Source: Gemmatimonadales bacterium | Lineage (GTDB): Bacteria; Gemmatimonadota; Gemmatimonadetes; Gemmatimonadales; GWC2-71-9 | Direction of reading: 5' to 3' | Length of the DNA: 64,000 nucleotides | NCBI GenBank assembly: GCA_041390145.1 | Contig: JAWKQM010000006.1 | Location: 1-64,000, forward strand | Part shown: in pieces, positions 1 through 8,611 of the stretch | How the letters are laid out: each line of letters starts with the position of its first letter | Position numbering within the stretch: the stretch's first letter is position 1 | Notes under the pieces: model-generated | Told to the model about the DNA's origin: nothing | Database searches by the model: none | What the model saw: only the letters and a program-made list of their open reading frames with translations | Program-made: the position numbers and the translations under genes

Positions 1-1043
1 GGAGCACGGCGGGTGTGAACCAGGTGCGGGCCAGCACGGTGGAGGGATCGCAGGCGGACTTCGAGTCCACAGGGGAGGCATTCAAGGTTGATCAATTGGC
101 CTCGGCGTGGGGCATGGGGTGCGGCCTCGTCTCCGGTGCAGTCTGGTGCTGGAATTTCAGTGGGCCTGGCGATCCGCCCTCACGAAATCCCGGATGGGGA
201 CAGCTCAGTCGTGCCCCAACACTCGTGGACGACACGCACGAATTCATTGACTTGGCTGTCATGGGAGGTGCAGTCTGCGCGCTCGACATCCAGCACACCG
301 TGTGGTGTGCGCGCTCGGGAGAGCAGTCGCTGGTGCTTCAGAGTGGGCTGCCATTGATGAGAAGTATCGCCAGCTCACCGGACGGATTTGGGTTCCTTTC
401 GGATGAGTTGTGCGGACTCGCCGAGGCTGACTCTACCGCGTGGTGCTGGGTATACGGGGGAGCCGGCGTACAGTTGCCGAGATCGCCGGCATTCATCAAG
501 CTGTGGATGGACCCTGGAATTGCATGCGGACTTCGGGTCGACTCGACGGCGGCCTGCTGGGGAAGTGGCCCCCTCGGCGACGGAACAACTGGCGCCTCGG
601 ATACGGCGGTGGCCGTTAGCGGCGGGCATCGATTCCTGGAGCTCGCGCTCGGGGTGGCGGTCGGGAGCGCGGGGGCGTGTGGCAGGACCACGACTCGCGA
701 GATCTGGTGCTGGGGCTCCAGTGGTTCCTCACCAGATGTATTGACCCCCATTTTCCTCGAGTCTAACTCGTACGGTGTTGGCATGACCGACAATGTCATC
801 GCCAGTTACTCGTTCGGGCAGAGCATGAATCAGTGGTGGTGGCTCGGGGCTACGAAGAGCGTGATGCGAGTCGGCAGGGGACTGGAGGACTTGCCGGTGA
901 AGGGGTTCTCGACGAATAACAGTCCCTCCTGTGTCCATCTTGTTGACCGGCAGGTCTATTGCTGGGACATCATGTGGGATCAGACGTCCCGCATACCGAC
1001 CGAAACATACTCCCCGGTGCAACCGGTGAGATCGTTGCCGTGA
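1..1043 (+). CDS. RCC1-like repeat lipoprotein, copy 1 (5' truncated)
   Basis: This is the C-terminal part of a secreted RCC1-like protein whose start lies before the window; the open frame runs from base 3. The first visible residues match the end of the Ig-like region of the next gene. Then come repeated units of the form CGL...WCW, for example MGCGLVSGAVWCW, CGLAEADSTAWCW, CGLRVDSTAACWGSG and SCVHLVDRQVYCW, each roughly 45-60 residues apart. Such units form a beta-propeller in the RCC1 family, and the paired cysteines suggest an exported, disulfide-stabilised fold. The stop overlaps the GTG start of the second copy by 4 bp (GTGA), so the copies are probably translated together. Function is unknown; a surface or periplasmic location is inferred from the copies that keep their N-terminus. 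Confidence 0.8.
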   Translation, partial: STAGVNQVRASTVEGSQADFESTGEAFKVDQLASAWGMGCGLVSGAVWCWNFSGPGDPPSRNPGWGQLSRAPTLVDDTHEFIDLAVMGGAVCALDIQHTVWCARSGEQSLVLQSGLPLMRSIASSPDGFGFLSDELCGLAEADSTAWCWVYGGAGVQLPRSPAFIKLWMDPGIACGLRVDSTAACWGSGPLGDGTTGASDTAVAVSGGHRFLELALGVAVGSAGACGRTTTREIWCWGSSGSSPDVLTPIFLESNSYGVGMTDNVIASYSFGQSMNQWWWLGATKSVMRVGRGLEDLPVKGFSTNNSPSCVHLVDRQVYCWDIMWDQTSRIPTETYSPVQPVRSLP

Positions 1044-2386
1044 CCCGATGCCTCCTCCGTCTGATCAGCAACCCAGCGCTCGGCCTTAGCGTTGCTCTGC
1101 TGGTTTCCGCCTGCCACGACCAGCCGACTGAGCCGGCGCCGGCGGAGCTGATCATCGTCCAGGCGCCCTCCACCGTGGGGGCACCGGGATGGGAGCTGAT
1201 CGATACGCTCATCGTTCGCGCGGTAGATCCGTCGGGGCAGCCGAGGGCGGGGGTCAAGCTGGCGTGGGCGGTCCGGCAGGGCGGGGGGAGCATCGCGCCG
1301 ACCGCCGAGGCGACTGATGCGGACGGCTACGCGAAGGCGGTGTGGACGCTGGGGAGCACGGCGGGTGTGAACCAGGTCCGGGCGAGCACCCTTGAGGGCT
1401 CGCAGGCCGAGTTTGAGTCCACGGGGGAGGCGTTTCGGGTGGATCGACTGGCATCCAATGGAGGAACAGGTTGTGGGCTGGTCAGTGGCGCACTCTGGTG
1501 CTGGAACTTCATCACGAATGGTCCGGCGCCATCGCTGCATCCGGGCTCGGGCCGAAGGAGCGACAGCCCCGCGCTGGTCGATGACAGTCACAACTTCGTC
1601 GACCTGGCAGTCAGCGGCGTCGCGGTATGCGCGCTCGACTCCCAGCACGCCGTCTGGTGTGCGACCCAGGCCCAGCCGTCCATGACCCTTCAGGGCGGCC
1701 TTCCTCCACTGTTCAGCCTGGCCAGCGACGGGGATGCGTGGGACGGAGACGAGTTGTGCGGGCTCGCGGTCAGCGACTCCACGGCATGGTGCTGGAGGGT
1801 CGGCCAGACCGGCAGCGCCGTACCGGGGTCGCCGGCCTTCACCAGGCTCTGGTCGTCTCCTTCGCGCACTTGCGGACTTCTGCAGGACTCCACAGCGGCG
1901 TGCTGGGGAGCAGCGCCCCTTGGTGATGGCTCGGCGAGTTCTTCCGATTCCGCCGTGGTGGTGAGCGGTGGCCATCGATTCGTAGACCTGGTGGTTGGAA
2001 ACAGCCTCGCCTGTGGCCGGACGCGCGCGCTGGAGCTCTGGTGCTGGGGTACCCCTGACCTGCTGACGCCGGCGCTGCTCGAGACGGAGTCGTGGGGAGT
2101 CGCCACCTGGACCGGCGACATGGCGAGCCTCCGTCCTGATGGTGAGATGTATCGCTGGATTTGGGACGGGGTGCTCCAGTCTGAGCCGGGGTTCGCGACT
2201 GGACTGGAGGGGCTCCAGGTCGCCGCGTTTTCCATTAACAATTGCCTTTCCTGCGTTCGTCTCGCCAATGGACAGGTCTACTGCTACGACCTCATGTGGG
2301 ATTACTCGTCAGACGTACCGCTTCGGCAATACGTGCCGGTGCAGCCGACGAGGCGCGTTCCACACACATCGGTGGTGGTCCAGTGA
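1040..2386 (+). CDS. RCC1-like repeat lipoprotein with Ig-like domain, copy 2
   Basis: This is the only intact member of the tandem array (448 aa). The GTG start at 1040 overlaps the upstream stop and gives a clean lipoprotein signal with lipobox LVSAC (Cys25). Residues about 30-125 form a Big_1/invasin-like Ig domain (VRAVDPSGQPRAGVKLAW ... ATDADGYAKAVW). The rest carries about six RCC1-like units with CGL and WCW motifs (LWCWNF, ALDSQHAVWC, TAWCWR, CGLLQDSTAACWG, LWCWGT, QVYCYD). A longer frame opens at 959 but would bury the signal peptide, so it was not used. Its stop overlaps the GTG start of copy 3 in the same way. It is probably an outer-membrane or surface lipoprotein; ligand unknown. 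Confidence 0.85.
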   Translation: MTRCLLRLISNPALGLSVALLVSACHDQPTEPAPAELIIVQAPSTVGAPGWELIDTLIVRAVDPSGQPRAGVKLAWAVRQGGGSIAPTAEATDADGYAKAVWTLGSTAGVNQVRASTLEGSQAEFESTGEAFRVDRLASNGGTGCGLVSGALWCWNFITNGPAPSLHPGSGRRSDSPALVDDSHNFVDLAVSGVAVCALDSQHAVWCATQAQPSMTLQGGLPPLFSLASDGDAWDGDELCGLAVSDSTAWCWRVGQTGSAVPGSPAFTRLWSSPSRTCGLLQDSTAACWGAAPLGDGSASSSDSAVVVSGGHRFVDLVVGNSLACGRTRALELWCWGTPDLLTPALLETESWGVATWTGDMASLRPDGEMYRWIWDGVLQSEPGFATGLEGLQVAAFSINNCLSCVRLANGQVYCYDLMWDYSSDVPLRQYVPVQPTRRVPHTSVVVQ

Positions 2387-3709
2387 ACCAGTCCGCCAAC
2401 CGACTGCTCATTGGGGTGCTCTCCCTGTGGGCTTCTGCCGCCTGCAACGACCAGCCGACCGAGCCGGGGCCGGCGGAATTGGTCATCATGCAGGCTCCCT
2501 CCACGGTCGGTGCGCCCGGGTGGGAATTGATCGATACGCTCATCGTCCGCGCGGTGGACGCATCGGGCGCTCGCCAAGGGCGGGCGTGGGGGTGACGTGG
2601 ACGGTGCGCCAGGGCGGGGAAGCATCGCGCCGACCGCCGAGGCCACTGATGCGGACGGCTACGCGAGGGCGGTGTGGACGCTGGGGGCTACCTCCGGTGT
2701 GAACCAGGTGCGGGCCAGCACGCTGGAGGGATCGCAGGCGGACTTCGAGTCCACGGGGGAGGCGTTTCGGGTGGATGAGCTGGCCGCCGCGTGGCCGATG
2801 GGTTGTGGCTTGATCAACGGTGCCCTGTGGTGCTGGGGCTTTACCTCAGAGGGCGCACCGTCGTCTCGGCATCCGATCTCGGGCCGTTCCAGCGAAAGTC
2901 CGGTCCTCGTGGACGATACCCATGCCTTCACGGACTTGGCGGTCATGACAGGCTACGTCTGTGCATTGGACGCTCAACATGCCGTATGGTGTTCGACGGG
3001 GGCTGAGCCTTCGATGACGCTTCAGGGCGGGCTCCCTCCGATACGGAGCGTGGTGAGCAACGCAGATGGGTATGAATTGCTTGGCGACCGGCTTTGCGGG
3101 CTCGCTCAGGGCGACTCCACCGCATGGTGCTGGCCGGCGGGCGGAACCCCTGTGCAACTGCCAAGTTCGCCGCACTTTGTCCGGCTTTCCGTGGCGCCCT
3201 CACGGGCGTGCGGGTTGCGCACCGACTCGACGGCAGTCTGTTGGGGTTCCGGACCCCTCGGCGATGGGTCCAGCAGCGCATCGGATACCGCCGTGGCGGT
3301 CGCCGGCGGCCATCGGTTCGTGCAGATCGCGGTTGGGCAGAAATTCGCGTGCGGCCGGACCGTTTCCTTGGAAGTGTGGTGCTGGGGACAAGCGACCCCG
3401 GATGTCTTGACACCGATCCTGCTCGAGACGAACGCGTACGGAGTCTCATCCGTCGGCGGTGACGTGGCGACGTTCTCGCCTGGAACTGCTTTGCAGATCT
3501 GGACCTGGGGAGGGGCGACGAAACAGTTCCCGCTGGTTTCGAAAGGCCTGGAGGGATTATCTGTGGCAGGATTCGCCGCAAACAACAGCCAGTCTTGCGT
3601 TCACCTGGCGGATGGACAGGTCTACTGCTCCGATGTGATGTGGGATCACACAACCTCGGTGCCGTATGACTACTATGTGCCGGTACAGCCCGTGAGAACC
3701 ATTCCGTAG
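2383..3709 (+). pseudogene. RCC1-like repeat lipoprotein, copy 3 (two apparent frameshifts)
   Basis: This third paralogue starts with GTG at 2383, overlapping the previous stop, and has a lipoprotein signal ending ASAAC. The reading frame breaks twice inside the Ig-like domain. Near 2565 the frame changes after VDASG, and near 2613 it changes again after TVRQGG. Each change equals the loss of one base. Adding one G to the run in tcgggcgctcg and one to ggcggggaagc restores an unbroken protein of about 442 aa aligned to copy 2. From 2614 on, the RCC1-like units are intact (MGCGLINGALWCWGF, CGLRTDSTAVCWGSG, QVYCSD). It is either a young pseudogene or a sequencing artefact; the G-run context favours error. 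Confidence 0.75.
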
Positions 3710-3713
3710 CTCG

Positions 3714-3870
3714 AAGCCTCTTCCTTCGTCTAGGGCGACCTAGCCTCAAGCTGGCCCGCGTGATGCGCCTCACCGCTTGGAAGGGCCAGCCGACCGAGCC
3801 CGCGCCGGCTGGGCTGGCTGCTGTCGTACCCGCAATGTGCGTCCTGGCTTCGCGCCACCGAAACCACTGA
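3714..3870 (+). pseudogene. Decayed 5' end of a fourth RCC1-lipoprotein copy
   Basis: Downstream of copy 3, a short stretch still resembles the lipoprotein N-terminus. Bases 3786-3810 read cagccgaccgagcccgcgcc and a little beyond, nearly matching the copy 2 sequence at 1121-1145 that encodes QPTEPAPAEL. The translation around 3763-3870 gives KGQPTEPAPAGL and then runs to a stop with no Ig or RCC1 sequence. The spacing to the stop of copy 3 resembles that of the other copies, so this looks like a truncated further duplicate. The call rests on a short similarity and is tentative. Confidence 0.45.
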
Positions 3871-3959
3871 GCTCCAGGAGGGTCTACAGACCCGTATCGC
3901 AGACCGGAGCCGCGCCCGCCGCCCTGCTCGCACAGGCCGGCGGACGCCCTGATCACCGA

Positions 3960-5618
3960 TCAGTTGGGCAGGTGACGTGAGATGTGTAGGCCGAATGCGT
4001 TGCGGCCCTGTCCTCCCACGATGATGCGCCCCTGACTATCCAGCAGCACCGCGCGCGCGTCGTCCAGGATGCCCTCCAGCAGGTACCCACCCACCGCGAA
4101 GCCGGCGTCCAGCACACCATTGGCCGACATCCGCACCACCAGCTGGTCGTAGCGGCCCGCGCCGGTGCGCTGGTAACCAGCAATGACCAGTCGGCCCTGC
4201 GCATCCTCCCTCACGTCCTGGAAGCGGTCCGGCAGGCCGAAATCGTACGTCGCATAGCCGCCGGTGCCGAACGACCCGTTGAGCGAGCCGCCGGGATTGA
4301 GTCGAATCGCGAGCGCATCGTTGCCGTTGACGCCCACGGCCATGATGTCCCCATCGTTGAGCAGGCGGATCTTGAGCACATTGCTGAGTGGATAGCTGAC
4401 CAGGCCGCTCGCGCCGAAGGTCGCGTCGCGGGTTCCGGAAGTGGTGTAGCGCCGCAGTTGCGACGCGTTGCCCACCAGGACCCGTCCGTCCGGCTGCACC
4501 GCCAGCATCAGGGGCGCCAGCCCGCCATCCTCGAAGACGATGCCTCCGCTACCGAAGGCCGGATCCAGCGTGCCGTCGGCGTTCAGGCGGATGATGCCGA
4601 CCTGCTCCGTCAGTCCGCCAGCGTGGCCGGCCACGATGATGTCCTGGCTGGCCCCGTCCTGGTAAAATCCGATGCCCGCGGGGCGAGCGCTGTTGCGGGT
4701 TCCCCCCACGGCAACCTGGACCACGCCGTTGGTACCGAACGTGCCGTCGAGCGAGCCGTCCGGGTTGAATCGCGCAACGATCCAGGGATAGGGTGTCGTG
4801 ATGCTGGGGGCGGCTACCACGAGCTTGCCGTCCGCCTGCACACCGAGCGAGGTGGCTCTTCCCCCCATCGCCGCGAGCACGTCCACCTTTCCGCCCGTCC
4901 CGAAGGAGGAGACAAGGTTCCCGCTGGCGTCGAACCTGCTGAGATAGGTATCACCCAGGGTCGCGACGTCGTTCCCGACGGGTACCATGTCGAGGAAGTA
5001 CGCCTGATTCGAGGACTCTGCGATCTTCAGATATCCCAACCCTGCAGGGCCAAACGACGGATCCATCCGACCAACACCCGTGCCGAGGCCGAGCCGGTAG
5101 TCCCGTAGCCCCAGTGATTTCACGCTGATCTGGTACGCGCCGGTTGTGGGGAGAGGACCACCAGGTTTTCTGACGACAGCTCCGTGGCTCGAAACGGCAG
5201 GGTGCTCCCTTGGGTCGGGGGAACCAGTTGACCGGTAGGACCGGCGACCGTCAGTTCCGCCGGTCAGCTGGCGGCGCCTTAGGTGGACAGACCGACCGCC
5301 GCAGCTGCCGACTGGCGGAGCCCGCGACCACGGAGAGTCTGCCCGCCGGCAGCGGACGCTGGATGACCTGTCCCACGGCATCGGCGTGGGGCCGCTCTGG
5401 GAGACCGTCGTCTTGGTGCGGACGTTGCTGGACAGGTCGGCGGTTGATACGCCGGCGGGGACCACGATCGTGGCCTCCGCCGAGACCGTCTGTCCCGCGG
5501 TCGGGAGCACGGCGACCACGTCCACATCCAGAACCAGTCCGGGTTGCAGCGCCAAGCGGGCAACCGACGCCTCCCGCAATCGGCGAGCAGGCCAGGCTCG
5601 AGCGTACATACTGCGCAT
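3960..5618 (-). pseudogene. Delta-60 repeat beta-propeller, 3' part of a disrupted surface protein
   Basis: This frame carries the C-terminal half of the large lipoprotein that begins at 8385 and has no plausible start of its own. Its first residues continue the last DUF11 repeat of the upstream frame (LVLDVDVVAVLPTAGQ). About 5100-5520 the coding signal hops between all three frames with stops, for example TVAGPTGQLVPPTQG in one frame and TTGAYQISVKSLGL in another. From about 5130 down to 3960 the frame is clean and holds delta-60 repeats (TIGR02608 type): FNPDGSLDGTFGTNGVV, LNADGTLDPAFGSGG, LNPGGSLNGSFGTGG and MSANGVLDAGFAVGG, with DGKLVVA and QGRLVIAGY strands between. These usually form an extracellular propeller. 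Confidence 0.7.
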
Positions 5619-8385
5619 CGCCGGTGAACAGCAGGCGCAGCACCGCGCCGTCGATGGCCGTGGTGGTGCCCATGGCGATCGCCTGAATCTGATACGTTAC
5701 CTCGTCCCCGGCGTCGACCGGGTCCGGGCTGTCGGTGAACTGGTCGATGCGCAGGTCGGCGCTGGAGGCGCTCGCGGTCACCGTGGTCTCGAACCTGTTG
5801 TTGGCGGGGTTGGGGTCGGATGCCGACGAACCAGGCGAGACCCACACCGTGTACGTCCCCGGACTCTGGGGAACGAACGCCGCTGGCGGGGCCAGCGTGA
5901 CACTGTCGGCGTCGAGGGTCCCGACGACGCAGACAATCTCCACATCGGCGACGGCCGGCACCGACGTCTGCGTGCACGCCGGGTTCAGTGCTCCTGCCAC
6001 AGCATCCCCGAAGATCTGGTAGTACACCACCGCGTCGTCGACGGCGTTTGGCCCGAGGTTTTGCAGCGTTGCGCGGTAGGTGACCGACTGGCCGGGGTCG
6101 ACGGGGTCGGCCGACTCCGACAGGTTGGCGATCGTCAGGTCCGCCGAACCGCCGAAGCCGATGGTGGTCGTCTCTGCCTGGAGATTGTTCGACGGGTCGG
6201 GGTCCGTGATGGGGAAGGGGGCGATGATCGTCGCGGTGATCACGAGCTCGTCCACACCGTCGGCGGGGAGCAGCGTGATCGTCATTCCTTCGATCAGGCC
6301 TTCCACGAGCGTGCCAGCGGGACAGGTCACGAAGGTCGCGAGTGGTGCACACCCGTCGACGCTTGCCGACACGAAGGTCGCGTTCCCGCCGTGGACAAGC
6401 CGGATGAGCGCGCCGTCGACCGGTTGGGCCGCGTGGGCGCTCACGTATTCGACCGTGTAGACGATGGGGACGCCGGCGCCCGCAGGATCGGGTGCGTCGA
6501 GGATGCTCTGCATTGCCAGGTCTGCCTGGCGTTCCAGCACCGCGACCGCGAGCTCCTGCCGGTTGTTGGCAGCGTTCGGGTCCGTCGCCAATGACCCGGA
6601 GCTGACCCAGACTGTGAAGTCCCCGACCCCCTGTGGAACGAACGACGCGGTCGGAGCTTGCGCTGCGGCGCCGGCCGCCAGGTCGCCGATGATGCACGTA
6701 ATCTCGACATCGGCGACGAGGGGGGCGCTGGCCACGGTGCACCCCGGAAGCACCGGGCCGGCCACCGCGTTGCCGAACATCGAGTAGACGACCTGGGCCC
6801 CCGGCGCCGTGTCGGGCCCGAAGTTCTGCATGGTCGCCGTGAAGCCGACGGGGAGGCCGAGTTCGATCGTGTCGGAAGATGCGACCACCGCGTTGATGGC
6901 CAGGTCCGCGTTTAGCGTCGCCGCCACGGCCGTGTATGTCTCCGTAAAGCGGTTGTTGCCCGGGAGAGGGTCCGTGGTCCCGGAGGAGCCCGGGTCAATC
7001 CAGACTTCGAACTCCCCTTCCGACTGCGGAACGAACGATGCCGGGGGCGCTTGGTCACTGGCACCGGCTGCGATGGCACCAACCTCACATCGGATCACGA
7101 CGGTCGCGAAGACCGGCGCTGGGTCCTCCGCACATCCCGCGCTCAGCGTGCCAGCGACCACATCGCCGAACCCCTGGTACAGCACGAACGCATCGGTCAC
7201 GCTGCCGGGGCCGACGTTGGTGATCGTCGCGGCATAGGTCACCGCTTCGCCGGGCGCCACCTGGTCGGTGGAAGCTCCTGACCGGCTGATGGCAAGATCG
7301 GCCTCGATCGTCTCACGGAAGCCGACGAACCCGTAGGAAAAGTGATCGAGCGGCGCCGTGATCGTGTTGGCCACGACATCCACGGTGCCGACCCGGTCAT
7401 AGGGAATCACCCCGTTGATGAGCCAGACGCCCAAGAGGTGTTCGTCGGTGCCAGGGGGGAGGTCCTCATCCCGGTACCGCAGCGTCACGGTTCCTGATTT
7501 CTGGAACCGCAGGCCATCGGGACTGAAGTCCCACAACGTTCCGGGAATCGGACGGATCCCGGCCAGGGTGGGAAGCAGGTCGAGGTTGGCGTCCAGCGAG
7601 AGCCCGGTGCTCCCTGGCACGGCGGCCGCGGAATCGGGCCCGCGCGTGGCATCCGGCGCCGCAAACGGCCATCCGAGTTCGGTAATGTGAGCCTGGATCT
7701 CTTCAACGGTTGCCGGCGTGATGGTGATCAACACCGGTTCTGTGAGTGCGCCTGCAGGGATATCGAGTATGGCGTTCCCGTCGGCGGAAGTGACGCGGCC
7801 TCCGTCTGGGCCGACGGTGCCCGAGGCGCAGGTGGCGATCCGGTAGGTGAAGTACATCGCCCAGTCGCGTCCCGGCGAGATCGGCTCGCCTTCGGCCCAG
7901 GACGGCAGGAGGCCGATCTGCGCGAAGGCGGCGATGACGACGTCTCCGTCCGGCAGGTCGGTCAGGGGGATCTGCCAGATGACCGCTTCGGTGCCCCTCG
8001 GGTGGCCACTCTTGTAGGGGAAACGCAGGATCTGTGGGAGGCCCCACCGGGACGTGGGGATCTCCGACGCAGACGATCCGGCGAAGAGCGCGGTGGCCAG
8101 CACCGAGCGTCCGGTTTCGCCCTGGTACCTGACGTAGAGGTTCGCATCATCGTTGGTGACCTCGACCGAGCCGGTTCGAAGGTCCGGTCCAAGCATCAAG
8201 CCGACTTCCGTCGGGATGCCGCAGCCCGCCGCACTGGCGTCTACGATAAGCGGGGAGATCGGCAATCCAGAAAGATCGGGCAACTCGGAGGCGCCGTCGG
8301 TTTCCACGGGTGCCGAGGTCGGTTCAGAGCAGGACCCGGCCGCGAATACCAGGAGAATGAGCAGCAAGTTGCGGAGTGCGCGCAT
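5251..8385 (-). CDS. ZU5-like/DUF11-repeat surface lipoprotein, 5' part (frame disrupted)
   Basis: This is the N-terminal 1044-aa frame of a large exported protein. The ATG at 8385 follows a GGAG ribosome site and gives a lipoprotein signal with Cys19 (AAGSC). Residues about 195-345 resemble a ZU5-like domain (VGPDGGRVTSADGNAILDI, IPAGALTEPVLITI). From about residue 360 on there are four or five DUF11-type repeats of about 120 aa, each with ADLAI, VTYxATxxNxGP and NNRxxT motifs. Around 5560, after GGVGCPLGA, the DUF11 sequence jumps to the frame of the delta-60 part, so the last about 100 residues here are out of frame. The intact ancestor would be near 1475 aa. Such proteins sit on the cell surface; the specific role is unknown. 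Confidence 0.75.
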   Translation of the reverse strand: MRALRNLLLILLVFAAGSCSEPTSAPVETDGASELPDLSGLPISPLIVDASAAGCGIPTEVGLMLGPDLRTGSVEVTNDDANLYVRYQGETGRSVLATALFAGSSASEIPTSRWGLPQILRFPYKSGHPRGTEAVIWQIPLTDLPDGDVVIAAFAQIGLLPSWAEGEPISPGRDWAMYFTYRIATCASGTVGPDGGRVTSADGNAILDIPAGALTEPVLITITPATVEEIQAHITELGWPFAAPDATRGPDSAAAVPGSTGLSLDANLDLLPTLAGIRPIPGTLWDFSPDGLRFQKSGTVTLRYRDEDLPPGTDEHLLGVWLINGVIPYDRVGTVDVVANTITAPLDHFSYGFVGFRETIEADLAISRSGASTDQVAPGEAVTYAATITNVGPGSVTDAFVLYQGFGDVVAGTLSAGCAEDPAPVFATVVIRCEVGAIAAGASDQAPPASFVPQSEGEFEVWIDPGSSGTTDPLPGNNRFTETYTAVAATLNADLAINAVVASSDTIELGLPVGFTATMQNFGPDTAPGAQVVYSMFGNAVAGPVLPGCTVASAPLVADVEITCIIGDLAAGAAAQAPTASFVPQGVGDFTVWVSSGSLATDPNAANNRQELAVAVLERQADLAMQSILDAPDPAGAGVPIVYTVEYVSAHAAQPVDGALIRLVHGGNATFVSASVDGCAPLATFVTCPAGTLVEGLIEGMTITLLPADGVDELVITATIIAPFPITDPDPSNNLQAETTTIGFGGSADLTIANLSESADPVDPGQSVTYRATLQNLGPNAVDDAVVYYQIFGDAVAGALNPACTQTSVPAVADVEIVCVVGTLDADSVTLAPPAAFVPQSPGTYTVWVSPGSSASDPNPANNRFETTVTASASSADLRIDQFTDSPDPVDAGDEVTYQIQAIAMGTTTAIDGAVLRLLFTGDAQYVRSSLACSPIAGGVGCPLGAATRTGSGCGRGRRAPDRGTDGLGGGHDRGPRRRINRRPVQQRPHQDDGLPERPHADAVGQVIQRPLPAGRLSVVAGSASRQLRRSVCPPKAPPADRRN

Positions 8386-8611
8386 GGGATCTCCAGGGAA
8401 GTCGTAACAGAAGAGCGCCCTCGTATCGAGGGTGTCAGTCTGTTGAACGCAATCGAGTCCCAGATCCCGCCATGTGCGCCAGACGCCGTCCGAAGCGAGC
8501 CATGTCCGTGGCCGCGAAACGGCGTGCCATTTCTTGCAGTTGAGTGGGGGCTACGCGTGAGGGGGGAGGTTCAGGAGGGTGTCCCGGCACCGCAGACTTG
8601 GCGCGGCTTCG

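Noticed and set aside
2583..2600. In-frame TGA of RCC1 copy 3 as a selenocysteine codon, given selA in the window
   Set aside because: The reading also changes frame on both sides, and copy 2 has no Cys or Sec there; frame loss explains it.
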